64,000 nt of DNA, taken from NCBI RefSeq assembly GCF_000479045.1, contig NZ_KI518105.1, positions 1 through 64,000 on the forward strand. Reading direction: 5' to 3'. Made by a program: the position numbers and the translations under genes. Below are positions 18,320-28,157 of the stretch, in pieces. Below the pieces are notes generated by a model. That model was not told where the DNA came from. It made no database searches and saw only the letters and a list, made by a program, of their open reading frames with translations. Each line of letters starts with the position of its first letter. Position 1 is the first letter of the stretch. The DNA comes from Cetobacterium somerae ATCC BAA-474. Lineage in GTDB: Bacteria; Fusobacteriota; Fusobacteriia; Fusobacteriales; Fusobacteriaceae.

Positions 18320-18738
18320 ATGTTATGGAGATAATGAAAAGAATACCACACAGATATCCGTTTTTATTAGTTGATAGAGTTCTAGAGATGGATAAAGAGG
18401 CGCAAAAAATAAGAGGATTAAAAAACGTAACTGTAAATGAAGAGTTTTTTAATGGGCACTTTCCAGGACATCCAATTATGCCAGGAGTTTTAATAGTAGA
18501 AGGAATGGCACAGTGTTTAGGAGTTTTAGTTTTAGACGATACAGAAGGAAAAGTACCATATTTTGCTGCAATTGAAAATGTAAAGTTTAAAGCTCCAGTT
18601 AGACCAGGAGATCAATTAATATATGAAGTACAAGTTGATAAATTAAGAAGAAACATAGTAAAAGCTACAGGAGTAGCAAAAGTAGATGACAAAGTGGTGA
18701 CTGAGGCATCATTTACATTTACTATTATGGAAAAATAG
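18313..18738 (+). CDS. fabZ: 3-hydroxyacyl-ACP dehydratase FabZ
   Basis: FabZ dehydrates beta-hydroxyacyl-ACP in fatty acid elongation. It competes with LpxA for hydroxymyristoyl-type ACP, which explains its position in the lipid A operon. The hotdog-fold active site NGHFPGHPIMPGVLIVEGMAQ region holds the catalytic His and, 14 residues later, the Glu; HRYPFLLVDRV at the start is typical. Length 141 residues is standard. Its ATG lies within the last codons of lpxC. Confidence 0.97.
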   Translation: MLDVMEIMKRIPHRYPFLLVDRVLEMDKEAQKIRGLKNVTVNEEFFNGHFPGHPIMPGVLIVEGMAQCLGVLVLDDTEGKVPYFAAIENVKFKAPVRPGDQLIYEVQVDKLRRNIVKATGVAKVDDKVVTEASFTFTIMEK

Positions 18739-18757
18739 AGAGTAGGGTGAAAAAATA

Positions 18758-19531
18758 GTGACTGAAATTCATAGCACTGCTATAGTTGAGGATGGAGCAA
18801 TACTGGAACCGGGAGTAAAGATAGGTCCTTTCTGTATAGTAGGAAAAGACGTAAGGATAGGAAAAAATACAGTATTACAATCTCATGTTGTAGTTGAGGG
18901 AATAACTGAAATAGGAGAAAATAACACAATCTATTCTTTTGTTTCTATTGGTAAAGCTTCGCAAGATTTAAAGTATAAAGGTGAGCCAACAAAGACTATA
19001 ATTGGAGATAACAATAGCATTAGAGAGTTTGTAACAATTCACAGGGGAACAGATGATAGATGGGAAACAAGAATTGGAAGCAATAATTTATTAATGGCAT
19101 ATGTACATGTAGCTCATGATGTAATAGTAGGAGATAATTGTATACTAGCAAATGGAGTTACTTTAGCAGGACATGTAACTGTTGATGATTTTGCTATAAT
19201 TGGTGGCTTAACACCTGTTCATCAATTCTGTAGAATAGGTTCTTACTCTATGACTGGTGGAGGGAGTGCAATAAATCAAGATATTTGTCCATTTGTTATG
19301 GCAGAAGGAAATAAAGCTGTAATAAGAGGATTAAATACTGTTGGACTTAGAAGAAAAGGATTTACAGAAGAGGATCGTTCAAATTTAAAAAAAGCATATA
19401 GAATTATATTTAGAAATGGAAATCCATTGAAAGATGCTTTAGTTGAGCTTGAAAATGAATTTCCTGAAGACAAAAATATAAAGTATCTTGTAGAGTTTAT
19501 AAAAACTAGTAACAGGGGGATTACAAGATAA
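18758..19531 (+). CDS. lpxA: UDP-N-acetylglucosamine O-acyltransferase
   Basis: LpxA adds a 3-hydroxyacyl chain to UDP-GlcNAc, the first step of lipid A synthesis. The sequence is a left-handed beta-helix of hexapeptide repeats (for example IGPFCIVGKDVRIGKNT) over residues 1-190, with the catalytic-histidine stretch YVHVAHDVIVGDN and a helical C-terminal domain. At 257 residues it has the usual length. It starts with GTG (18758) behind AGGGTG. The TAA overlaps the lpxI start by one base. Confidence 0.95.
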   Translation: MTEIHSTAIVEDGAILEPGVKIGPFCIVGKDVRIGKNTVLQSHVVVEGITEIGENNTIYSFVSIGKASQDLKYKGEPTKTIIGDNNSIREFVTIHRGTDDRWETRIGSNNLLMAYVHVAHDVIVGDNCILANGVTLAGHVTVDDFAIIGGLTPVHQFCRIGSYSMTGGGSAINQDICPFVMAEGNKAVIRGLNTVGLRRKGFTEEDRSNLKKAYRIIFRNGNPLKDALVELENEFPEDKNIKYLVEFIKTSNRGITR

Positions 19532-20334
19532 TGAAAAAAGTTGGAATAATAGTAGGTAACGGAAAGTTACCTCTATATTTCCTTAAAGAAGCGGAAGCTA
19601 AAGGGATAGAGGTATACTTAATAGGACTTTTTGATACAATTGAAGAAGAAATAAAAAATCATAAAAATTATAAAAGCTTCAATATAGGAGAAATAGGAGA
19701 AATAACAAAATATTTATTGCTAAATGATATAAAAGAAGTTGTAATGCTTGGAAAAGTAGAGAAATCAATTTTATTTCAAGAGATGAAATTAGATTATTTT
19801 GGAGAAAGACTAATGGAAAAATTACCAGATAAAAAAGATGAGACTTTATTATTTGGTGTTATATCATTTTTAAGATTAAATAAGATAAAAGTATTACCTC
19901 AAAATCATTTATTAGGAGATATGATGTTTAAAGAGAGGTGTTATACTAAAAATGTACCTTCTCAAGAGGATAAAAAAACAATACAAATAGGGATTGAAGC
20001 AGCTAAAGCACTAAGTGAAATAGATGCAGGTCAAACAGTTGTTTGTAAGGAGTCATCAGTAGTAGCCTTAGAGGGAATAGAGGGAACTGATAAAACAATA
20101 GAAAGAGCTGGAGAGTATGCAGGAGAAGAGTGCATAATCATAAAAATGGCAAGACCTCAGCAAGATATGAGAGTTGATATACCAGCAGTAGGAATAGAAA
20201 CAGTAAAAAGAGCCGTACAAATAAAAGCTAAAGGAATTGTAGCTGAAGCAAATAAGATGTTATTTTTAGATATGAAAGATTGTATAGAGTTAGCAGAAAA
20301 AAATAATATCTTTATTATTGGAGTGAAAATATGA
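19531..20334 (+). CDS. lpxI: UDP-2,3-diacylglucosamine pyrophosphatase LpxI
   Basis: LpxI hydrolyses UDP-2,3-diacylglucosamine to lipid X and UMP, doing the job of LpxH by an unrelated fold (DUF1009). The N-terminus VGIIVGNGKLPLYFLKEA, the LPQNHLLGDMMF segment and the C-terminal DAGQTVVCKESSVVALEGIEGTD with the catalytic acidic residues identify the family. Length 267 is standard. It is coupled on both sides, overlapping lpxA by one base and lpxB by four, so UDP-diacylglucosamine hydrolysis and disaccharide formation are produced together. Confidence 0.95.
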   Translation: MKKVGIIVGNGKLPLYFLKEAEAKGIEVYLIGLFDTIEEEIKNHKNYKSFNIGEIGEITKYLLLNDIKEVVMLGKVEKSILFQEMKLDYFGERLMEKLPDKKDETLLFGVISFLRLNKIKVLPQNHLLGDMMFKERCYTKNVPSQEDKKTIQIGIEAAKALSEIDAGQTVVCKESSVVALEGIEGTDKTIERAGEYAGEECIIIKMARPQQDMRVDIPAVGIETVKRAVQIKAKGIVAEANKMLFLDMKDCIELAEKNNIFIIGVKI

Positions 20335-21401
20335 AAATATTTGTTTCTACAGGAGAGGTGTCAGGAGATTTACACCTATCTTATTTAGTTAAAGAAGCTA
20401 AAGAATTAGATAAAAATGTAGAGTTTTATGGAGTGGCAGGCAAACACTCTAAAAATGTAGGAGTTAATATAATACAGGATATCGATGAATTAGCGATTAT
20501 GGGATTTACTGAAGCGATAAAAAAATACAGTTATTTAAAAAATAAAGCTGAAGAGTATCTTAATTTTATAAAAAGAGAAAATATAAAAAAAGTTATTATG
20601 GTAGATTATGGTGGGTTTAATCTAAAATTTTTAGAATTACTAAAAAAAGAGATTAAAGACGTTGAAATTTTTTACTATATTCCTCCAAAACTTTGGATTT
20701 GGGGAGAAAAAAGAATTGATAAACTAAAATTAGCGGATCATATTATGGTTATTTTTCCATGGGAAGTTGATTTTTATAAAAAACATAATGTAGATGCAAT
20801 TTACTATGGAAATCCATTTACAGAGAGATATAAAAAAATAGATAGAACTGGAGACAAAATTTTATTGCTTCCAGGTAGTAGAAAACAGGAGATAAAATCT
20901 TTAATACCTGATTTCATAGATCTTGTAAAAAAGAATCCAAATGAGAAATATCTTCTAAAACTTTCTTCAAAAGAGCATTTAAAGTGGATAGATGAAAATT
21001 TAGCAGATTTAAAAAATTTAGAAATTTGTTATGATATATCTTTAAATAAAAGTGTTAAAGAGAGTAAAATTGCTATAGCTGCATCAGGAACAGTTACTTT
21101 GGAGCTAGCTTTACTAGGAATTCCAACAATAGTCGTTTATAAAACTAATTTTATAAATTATGTAATAGCTAAATATATTTTAAAAGTTGGTTTTGTATCT
21201 TTACCAAATTTAACTTTAAATGAAGAGGTTTTTCCAGAGTTATTACAAAAAAGATGTAACTCTGTAGAAATAGAAAAAAGTATGAAAACTGTTTTAGAAA
21301 ATTTAGACTCTGTTCAAGAAAAAATTCAACGAATAAGAGAGAAGCTTTCTGGAGTAGATATTACAAAAAGATATGCTGAATTTTTATTGAAAGGAAAATA
21401 A
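20331..21401 (+). CDS. lpxB: Lipid-A-disaccharide synthase
   Basis: LpxB condenses lipid X with UDP-2,3-diacylglucosamine to form the beta-1,6 disaccharide. It is a GT-B glycosyltransferase of family GT19: FVSTGEVSGDLH at the N-terminus, YYIPPKLWIWGEKR near residue 115, LLPGSRKQEIKSL beginning the second domain, and AASGTVTLELALLGIPTIVVY for nucleotide-sugar binding. Length 356 residues. ATGA overlap with lpxI shows translational coupling. Confidence 0.95.
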   Translation: MKIFVSTGEVSGDLHLSYLVKEAKELDKNVEFYGVAGKHSKNVGVNIIQDIDELAIMGFTEAIKKYSYLKNKAEEYLNFIKRENIKKVIMVDYGGFNLKFLELLKKEIKDVEIFYYIPPKLWIWGEKRIDKLKLADHIMVIFPWEVDFYKKHNVDAIYYGNPFTERYKKIDRTGDKILLLPGSRKQEIKSLIPDFIDLVKKNPNEKYLLKLSSKEHLKWIDENLADLKNLEICYDISLNKSVKESKIAIAASGTVTLELALLGIPTIVVYKTNFINYVIAKYILKVGFVSLPNLTLNEEVFPELLQKRCNSVEIEKSMKTVLENLDSVQEKIQRIREKLSGVDITKRYAEFLLKGK

Positions 21402-21402
21402 A

Positions 21403-23244
21403 ATGGAAAAAATTAATGAATTAGATAGGAAAATAATGGGGTTTTTTAAAAATAAATCTTTAAAAACTTTCTTAAAATATAGTTTGAAATATAAAACAGC
21501 TATGTTAGGAGTAATATTATTATCTACTGTAACATCTTTGATGAGTGCAGTACCTGCTTGGCTAAGTAAATATTTAATAGATGATGTTTTAGTAAAGAAA
21601 AATGCAAAAATGATGATGATTGTTATTGGAGCTATTTTTGCATCTACTATTTTGAAAGTTATAACAAACTATTTTGCAGATATTTCATCAGGATACATAA
21701 CAGAAAAAATAAGAAGAGATATTAAAATAGATGTATTCTCACATTTACAAAGATTACCAATAGCGTATTTTAAACAAAATAAGCTAGGAGATTTAATGGC
21801 TAGACTTTCAGGAGATTCAACAACTCTTGGAAGAATAGGATTTATGTTGTTTGATATGTTGAAAGAGTTTGTAACTGTTGTTGCTCTTTTATTCAGAATG
21901 TTTCAAGTTGACTTTGTATTGGCACTAATATCATTAACTGTTTTACCAGCGATACTTTCTATGGTAAAAAAATATACAAAGAAAATTAGAAAATCAGGGA
22001 GAGTAAGACAGGATACAGTTGGAGATGTAACTGCTTTTGTTCAAGAAGCGTTATCTGGAATATCAGTTATAAAAGGTTTTAATAGAAGTGATAAGATTAT
22101 TGATAAATATATGGATGTAACTCAAGAAGAGTTTGATAAAATATATAAAACAACAAAAATAAAGGCTAAAATATCACCTATAAATGAAGTTTTAGCAACA
22201 ATAATGATTCTATTAGTTGCAGGTTATGGTGGATATCAAATAATTGTTGTTCAAAGTATGACACCTGGAGATCTAATATCTTTTATAACTGCAATAGGAC
22301 TTATGCAGCAACCATTAAAAACTTTAATTAAAAGAAATAGTGAGTTACAAGAAGCTTTACCCTCTGCAGATAGAGTAATTGAAATTTTAGATGTAGAATT
22401 AGAACCAGATCATATAGGAGAAGATGTTAAAGAAGTACCTGAAACTATAGAGAAAATTGATTTTAATAACGTTGACTTTAAGTATGATGATGGAGATGAA
22501 AAAGTATTAAAAAACTTTAACTTAAATGTTAAGGCAGGAGAAGTAGTTGCTTTAGTAGGAAAAAGTGGAAGTGGAAAAACAACTTTGGTAAATCTATTAC
22601 CAAGATACTACGATATAACTTCAGGAAGTATAAAAATAAATGATATTGATATAAGAGAGATGTCATTACAAAAGTATAGAAATCATATTGGAATAGTGCC
22701 ACAAGAGACTTTCTTATTTAGTGGAACTATTGGTGAAAACATTGGTTTTGGAAAAGATAATGTTTCGAAAGATGAAATAATAAATGCTGCTAAAATGGCA
22801 AATGCGTATAACTTTATAATGGAGTTACCAAATCAATTTGAAACAGAAGTTGGAGAAAGAGGAGTTCTTTTATCAGGTGGACAAAAGCAAAGGCTTGCAA
22901 TAGCTAGAGCATTGATTCAAAATCCAAGTATTATGATACTTGATGAGGCAACATCAGCTTTAGATACAGAATCAGAAAGATTAGTTCAAGAAGCTTTAGA
23001 TACTCTGATGAAGGGAAGAACTACTTTTGTTATAGCTCATAGATTATCTACAATAATAAATGCAGATAAAATAGTTGTAATGGAAAATGGAGAGATAAAA
23101 GAGGTTGGAACGCATCAAAAATTACTAGAAAATAACGGAATATACAGAAAACTTTACGAGATTCAGTTTGGGAAAATAGAGCCTATAGAAACAGTAGATC
23201 TAATTGAAAACCAAAAACTTGAAGAGTTAGAACAGTATATATAG
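21403..23244 (+). CDS. msbA: MsbA-type lipid A ABC exporter
   Basis: This ABC exporter half-transporter has an N-terminal six-span permease domain (about residues 30-330) and a C-terminal ATPase with Walker A GKSGSGKTT, signature LSGGQKQRLAIARAL, Walker B IMILDEATSALD and the H-loop AHRLST. Its place two bases after lpxB, inside the lipid A operon, supports the role of flipping lipid A-core across the inner membrane. It is 613 residues, slightly longer than E. coli MsbA, with short N- and C-terminal extensions. A different substrate is possible, but context favours MsbA. Confidence 0.88.
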   Translation: MEKINELDRKIMGFFKNKSLKTFLKYSLKYKTAMLGVILLSTVTSLMSAVPAWLSKYLIDDVLVKKNAKMMMIVIGAIFASTILKVITNYFADISSGYITEKIRRDIKIDVFSHLQRLPIAYFKQNKLGDLMARLSGDSTTLGRIGFMLFDMLKEFVTVVALLFRMFQVDFVLALISLTVLPAILSMVKKYTKKIRKSGRVRQDTVGDVTAFVQEALSGISVIKGFNRSDKIIDKYMDVTQEEFDKIYKTTKIKAKISPINEVLATIMILLVAGYGGYQIIVVQSMTPGDLISFITAIGLMQQPLKTLIKRNSELQEALPSADRVIEILDVELEPDHIGEDVKEVPETIEKIDFNNVDFKYDDGDEKVLKNFNLNVKAGEVVALVGKSGSGKTTLVNLLPRYYDITSGSIKINDIDIREMSLQKYRNHIGIVPQETFLFSGTIGENIGFGKDNVSKDEIINAAKMANAYNFIMELPNQFETEVGERGVLLSGGQKQRLAIARALIQNPSIMILDEATSALDTESERLVQEALDTLMKGRTTFVIAHRLSTIINADKIVVMENGEIKEVGTHQKLLENNGIYRKLYEIQFGKIEPIETVDLIENQKLEELEQYI

Positions 23245-23256
23245 AGAGGAAGAGAA

Positions 23257-23988
23257 ATGATAAGATTAGACGGAAGAAAAACAAATGAAAAAAGAGAAGT
23301 AAAGATTACTAGAAACTACACTATGTATGCTGAAGGGTGTGTTTTAATAGAAATTGGAAATACAAAAGTTATTTGTACTGCAACAGTTGTAGAGAAGGTA
23401 CCGCCTTTTTTAAAAAATCAAGGTAAAGGATGGATAACAGCAGAATATTCAATGTTACCAAGAGCAACAGGAGAGAGAAACCAAAGAGAAGCTGCTAAAG
23501 GAAAACTTGGTGGAAGAACAATGGAGATTCAAAGACTTATAGGAAGAGCTTTAAGAGCTTGTATTGACCTTGAAAAATTAGGAGAGAGAACAATAACTAT
23601 CGACTGTGATGTAATTCAAGCAGATGGTGGAACGAGAACTACATCAATCACGGGTGGATTTATAGCTTTAGAAATGGCTATGAGAAGACTTATAGAAAAA
23701 GGATTATTAACAGAAAATCCAATTATCGCTAACATTGCAGCAATATCTGTAGGAACTGTAAAAGGAACTCCAATACTTGATTTAATGTATACTGAAGATT
23801 CAGAAGCAGAAGTAGATATGAATGTAATTATGAATGATAAAGGGGAGTTTGTAGAGATTCAGGGAACTGGAGAAGAAGCAACTTTCTCAAGAAAAGAGTT
23901 AAATGAGTTATTAGATTTAGCTGAAAAAGGGATTTATGAATTAATAGATATCCAAAGAAAAGAGATAGAGGAGGAGTTTTCTAAGTAA
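23257..23988 (+). CDS. rph: Ribonuclease PH
   Basis: RNase PH is a phosphate-dependent 3' exoribonuclease that trims tRNA precursors. It starts with the family's [16 protein letters not shown], holds [14 protein letters not shown] and the [15 protein letters not shown] basic patch, and has a [18 protein letters not shown] active-site segment. Length 243 is standard. It overlaps rdgB by one base, an rph-rdgB pairing found in many bacteria, and follows msbA by 12 bases. Confidence 0.97.
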   Translation: MIRLDGRKTNEKREVKITRNYTMYAEGCVLIEIGNTKVICTATVVEKVPPFLKNQGKGWITAEYSMLPRATGERNQREAAKGKLGGRTMEIQRLIGRALRACIDLEKLGERTITIDCDVIQADGGTRTTSITGGFIALEMAMRRLIEKGLLTENPIIANIAAISVGTVKGTPILDLMYTEDSEAEVDMNVIMNDKGEFVEIQGTGEEATFSRKELNELLDLAEKGIYELIDIQRKEIEEEFSK

Positions 23989-24578
23989 TGAAAATATTTT
24001 TAGCCACAGGAAATAAGAAAAAAATAGATGAGATGTCAAAAATTTTATCTGGATTAGATTTTGAAATACTTTCTATAAAAGATGGAATAGAAATTCCTGA
24101 GGTTATAGAAGATGGAGATACTTTTGAAGAAAACTCGAAAAAGAAGGCACTGGAGATAGCAAAATTTACAAATATGATCACAATTTCAGATGATTCTGGT
24201 CTTTGTGTTGAAGCTTTAAATGGTGAGCCAGGAGTTTACTCTGCTAGATATGCTGGAGAAGATGGAAATGATGCGGCAAATAATAAAAAACTAATAGAGA
24301 ACTTACAAGGGATAGAGAATAGAAAAGCAAAATTTGTGACTGTGATAACTTTAGGAAAACCAAATGGAGAGTATCACTCATTTAGAGGTGAAATAGAGGG
24401 AGTAATTATAGATGAAGCTAGAGGAAAAGAAGGCTTTGGATATGATCCTCATTTCTATTTACCAGAGTATGATAAAACATTTGCTGAGATGCCTGAAATA
24501 AAAAATCAAATTAGCCATAGAGCAAAAGCTTTAGAAGCTTTAAAAAATGGAATTGATAAAATATTAAATATAGGCTAA
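23988..24578 (+). CDS. rdgB: XTP/dITP diphosphatase (RdgB/HAM1)
   Basis: This Ham1-family enzyme removes non-canonical purine triphosphates (XTP, dITP) by hydrolysis to monophosphates. The N-terminal FLATGNKKKIDEM, the SDDSGLCVEALNGEPGVYSARYAG substrate pocket, GFGYDPHF and SHRAKALEAL motifs are all present in order over 196 residues. Its stop codon lies inside the terminator stem that closes the pcrA-lpx-rph-rdgB transcript. Confidence 0.96.
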   Translation: MKIFLATGNKKKIDEMSKILSGLDFEILSIKDGIEIPEVIEDGDTFEENSKKKALEIAKFTNMITISDDSGLCVEALNGEPGVYSARYAGEDGNDAANNKKLIENLQGIENRKAKFVTVITLGKPNGEYHSFRGEIEGVIIDEARGKEGFGYDPHFYLPEYDKTFAEMPEIKNQISHRAKALEALKNGIDKILNIG

Positions 24579-24600
24579 CCTAAATGGGTTAGCTTTTTTT
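24574..24600 (+). terminator. Rho-independent terminator after rdgB
   Basis: GCTAACC (24574-24580) and GGTTAGC (24587-24593) with a short loop are followed by seven T residues. It ends the long operon and separates it from smc. Confidence 0.9.
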
Positions 24601-24626
24601 AAGACAAAAGTTATTAGGGAGATAAG

Positions 24627-27600
24627 ATGTACTTAAAAGGTGTAGAAATTTATGGATTTAAGTCTTTCGGTGAAAGAATAAGAATAGATTTTGATGGAGG
24701 AATAACCTCTATTGTTGGACCAAACGGAAGTGGAAAATCAAATATATTAGATGGAATATTATGGGTTTTAGGAGAACAATCTTATAAAAATATAAGAGCT
24801 AAAGAGAGTAAAGACATTATATTTTCTGGTGGAGAGGGAAAAAAGCCTGCAAATTATGCAGAAGTTTCTCTTTTTATAGACAATAGAGATAACTTTTTTC
24901 CAATTGAAGCTGATAGTATAAAAATCACAAGAAAGATGTCTCAAAATGGAGATAACGATTATTTAATCAACGATAAAAAAGTTAGATTAAAAGATATTGG
25001 AGAACTATTTTTAGATACTGGAGTTGGAAAAAGTGCTTATTCTGTAATAGGACAAGGAAAAGTAGAAAGAATAATTTCATCTTCAAATAAAGAGATAAAA
25101 AGTATAATAGAGGAAGCTGCTGGAGTAAAGAAGTTTCAACAGAAAAAAATGGAATCTGAAAAAAGATTAGAAAAAGTTCAAAATGAGCTTGAAAAAATAG
25201 AACTAGTTCTAGGTGAGATTGGTGAAAATAGAGCAAGAGTTGAAAAACAATCTAAAAAAGCAGTTGAATATTTAGCTTTAAAAGATGAGAAAAATATTTT
25301 ACAAAAAGGAGTTTTAACATTTGATTTAAACTCTAAAGATGAAATATTAAAATCAGGAGAAAAAGAGCAAGAAAGACTAGTAACAATAACTTCAACGTTG
25401 GAAGAGGAGTTAAAAAAATTAGAGATAGAACTTAATTCAATTGAAAATAGAAGAAAAGAGTTATACTCAAAGATAGAGAATTTTTCAGAAAGTAATACAT
25501 CTTTAAGGTCTGAGATTGAATCATTAGAAAAAGAAGAGATAAGAGTTAGAGAAAGAATAACATCTTATACAAGAGAATTAAAACAAAAAGAGGAAGAGAT
25601 TGTTTTAGTAGAAAAAACAGTAGAATCTAAAGATCAGATATTAGTAAAACTAAAAGAGGAAAAAGAGAGAGTAAAAGAAAGAGTTTTAGATATTGAAACA
25701 AAAAATAAAGAGTTTGAAAAAGCTATTGAGGATAAAGAAACAAACAAAAGAGATAAAGAGATTAGTATCGAATTAAAAAAGAGAAAAATAATGGATTTAG
25801 AAGTTGAAAAGTTAAAACTTTTAAACGAAATCGAAAGTTCTACAAGAAGAATGAAAGGTAGTGAATTCAAGATTTCATCTTTAAAAGAGGAGAAAGAGGG
25901 ATTCGATAAAAAAATAGAAGAGAATTCGAAAGAGTTAGAGAAAGCTTTAAAAAATAAAGAGTTAAAACAAAAAGAATTGAAAGAAACAGAAGAGAGACAG
26001 ATAAAATTAGAGCAAGAGATTAGTGATTTAAGTAGAGATATGAATAAAGCTGCTGAATTAGTAAGAAATGCTGAATTTGAAGAAAAAAGAGCCTCTGCTA
26101 AACTTCAAGCTCTTTACAGAGTTCAAGAAAGTAATGAAGGATTTTATAAAGGTGTAAAAGAGGTTTTAAATGCTAAGATACCAGGAGTAGAAGGTGCAGT
26201 GATATCATTAATAACTGTGCCAGAGAACTATCAAAAGGCAATAGAAGCAGCGATTCCAGGTAATTTGCAGGATATAGTTGTAACAACAAGTGAAGTAGCT
26301 AAAAAAGGAATAGAAGTTTTAAAAGAAAAAAAAGCTGGAAGAGCATCGTTTTTAGCTTTAGATACAATTAAAGTTGGTTCAATAAAAGATATTCCTAAAA
26401 AAGAGGGTGTTGTAGGAAGAGCATCAGATTTAGTAACTGTAGATAAAAAATATAGTAAAGTATTAGATATGCTATTGGGAAATATTTTAGTTGTAACAGA
26501 GGCAGATGTTGCTTTAAAAATCTTAAAAGAAAATAGTTATAGCGGAAATATAGTAACTCTTTCTGGTGAGTTATTAAGCTCTAGAGGAAGAATAACAGGT
26601 GGAGAAAATTCAAACTCTATTGTTGCTCAGATTTTTGAAAGAAAAAAAGAGATTAAAACTTTAGAAGATAGCACAAGAGAGATGTCATTAAAATTAAAGG
26701 ATTGGAATGAAAAAATTCAAGTTATGAGTAAAAAACTTGAGAAGTACGAAGATGAAATAGGCGGAATTGATGCGCTAGAAGATAGTCTAAGAAAACAATC
26801 TAAAATAGCAGAGGAGTTATATTTAGATTTAAAATCAAGAAGTGAAAAGCTAGAAAAAGAAAAAAGAGTAGTAGATATTGAGATTCAAGAAGAGGAAAAT
26901 TATAGTAAAGAGTACGCTAAAAGAGTTGAAAACTCTCAAAGTGAAAAAGAGATAACTGAAAAAATAGTGTCAGATTTAAAAAATGAATTAGATAATGAAA
27001 ATTCTACAATTCAAATTTTAAATACAGAGATAAATGATTTAAGAAATAAATTTTCAGATATAAGAATACTGTATCTAAATAGTAAAGATAGATTTGTTCA
27101 AATTGAAAAAGAAGAAGAGAAAGAAAAAAATGAGCAAAGAGAGCAACAGGAGAAAAAGGATAAAATATCAAATATTTTAATAGAAATAAAAAAAGAACTT
27201 GAAAAATTAGAAGAAAAGGCTCATACTATAGCAGAAGATATAAAAAATAAAAATATAAAATTTGAAAATGAAAACCAAGAACTAAAAGATATGAAAAAAG
27301 AGGATCATATTTTAGAAGAAAAATCAAAAGATATGATAAAAAATTCAAGAGAAATTGAAACAACTTTATTCAAAGAGAAAGAGATTTTAAATAGAGAGCT
27401 AGAAAGAAAGGAGAGAATTTCTAGAGAGATTGAAGAGATTTTAGTTCAATTAGAAGAGTTGCTAGAAGTTGAAGAGTATTCTCTAAAAGAGGAGGATATA
27501 AAAGCTTCAAGAACAAAAGTAAGAGAGTTAGAATTAAAATTAAGAGGTTTTGAATCTGTAAATTTACTTTCAATTGAGGAGTTTAAGGAGTTAGACAATA

Positions 27601-28142
27601 AATATAAATTTATTGATCTACAAAGAGAGGATTTAGTAAAAGGAGAGAAAAGTTTATCTCTTTTAATAAAAGAGATTGACCAAACAATTGAAGAGAAATT
27701 CTATGAAGCTTATGAGGAGATAAATAAAAACTTTAATGAGATGTGTATAGAGACATTAGATAACTCAGAAGGAAAGTTATCACTTCATAATGGAGAAGAT
27801 TTCCAAAATTGTGGTGTTGAAATATCGGTAAAGTACAAAAATAAAAAAAGACAAGCTCTTTCACTGCTTTCTGGTGGAGAAAAGTCAATGGTTGCAATAG
27901 CATTTATAATGGCAATATTTATGTATAAACCTAGTCCATTTACATTCTTAGATGAGATTGAGGCTGCTCTTGATGAAAAAAATACCAGAAAATTAATTGG
28001 AAAATTAAAAGAGTTTACTGATAGATCTCAATTTATTTTAATAACTCATAATAAAGAAACTATGAAAGCATCAGATTCTCTATATGGAGTAACAATGAAT
28101 AAAAAAATAGGAATTTCTAAATTAGTTCAAGTAAAAATTTAG
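24627..28142 (+). CDS. smc: Chromosome segregation protein SMC
   Basis: SMC organises and segregates the chromosome as a dimer with ScpA/ScpB. The N-terminal head has Walker A GPNGSGKSN (31-39). A coiled coil runs from about 165 to 500, the hinge spans about 505-670 (GRASFLALD inside), and the return coil reaches about 1010. The C-terminal head carries signature LLSGGEKSMVAIAF and Walker B PFTFLDEIEAALDE. At 1171 residues it is a full-length SMC. It starts the operon with lpxK (15 bases later); no separate promoter is obvious after the rdgB terminator. Confidence 0.97.
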   Translation: MYLKGVEIYGFKSFGERIRIDFDGGITSIVGPNGSGKSNILDGILWVLGEQSYKNIRAKESKDIIFSGGEGKKPANYAEVSLFIDNRDNFFPIEADSIKITRKMSQNGDNDYLINDKKVRLKDIGELFLDTGVGKSAYSVIGQGKVERIISSSNKEIKSIIEEAAGVKKFQQKKMESEKRLEKVQNELEKIELVLGEIGENRARVEKQSKKAVEYLALKDEKNILQKGVLTFDLNSKDEILKSGEKEQERLVTITSTLEEELKKLEIELNSIENRRKELYSKIENFSESNTSLRSEIESLEKEEIRVRERITSYTRELKQKEEEIVLVEKTVESKDQILVKLKEEKERVKERVLDIETKNKEFEKAIEDKETNKRDKEISIELKKRKIMDLEVEKLKLLNEIESSTRRMKGSEFKISSLKEEKEGFDKKIEENSKELEKALKNKELKQKELKETEERQIKLEQEISDLSRDMNKAAELVRNAEFEEKRASAKLQALYRVQESNEGFYKGVKEVLNAKIPGVEGAVISLITVPENYQKAIEAAIPGNLQDIVVTTSEVAKKGIEVLKEKKAGRASFLALDTIKVGSIKDIPKKEGVVGRASDLVTVDKKYSKVLDMLLGNILVVTEADVALKILKENSYSGNIVTLSGELLSSRGRITGGENSNSIVAQIFERKKEIKTLEDSTREMSLKLKDWNEKIQVMSKKLEKYEDEIGGIDALEDSLRKQSKIAEELYLDLKSRSEKLEKEKRVVDIEIQEEENYSKEYAKRVENSQSEKEITEKIVSDLKNELDNENSTIQILNTEINDLRNKFSDIRILYLNSKDRFVQIEKEEEKEKNEQREQQEKKDKISNILIEIKKELEKLEEKAHTIAEDIKNKNIKFENENQELKDMKKEDHILEEKSKDMIKNSREIETTLFKEKEILNRELERKERISREIEEILVQLEELLEVEEYSLKEEDIKASRTKVRELELKLRGFESVNLLSIEEFKELDNKYKFIDLQREDLVKGEKSLSLLIKEIDQTIEEKFYEAYEEINKNFNEMCIETLDNSEGKLSLHNGEDFQNCGVEISVKYKNKKRQALSLLSGGEKSMVAIAFIMAIFMYKPSPFTFLDEIEAALDEKNTRKLIGKLKEFTDRSQFILITHNKETMKASDSLYGVTMNKKIGISKLVQVKI

Positions 28143-28157
28143 TAAAGAGAGGAAAAA

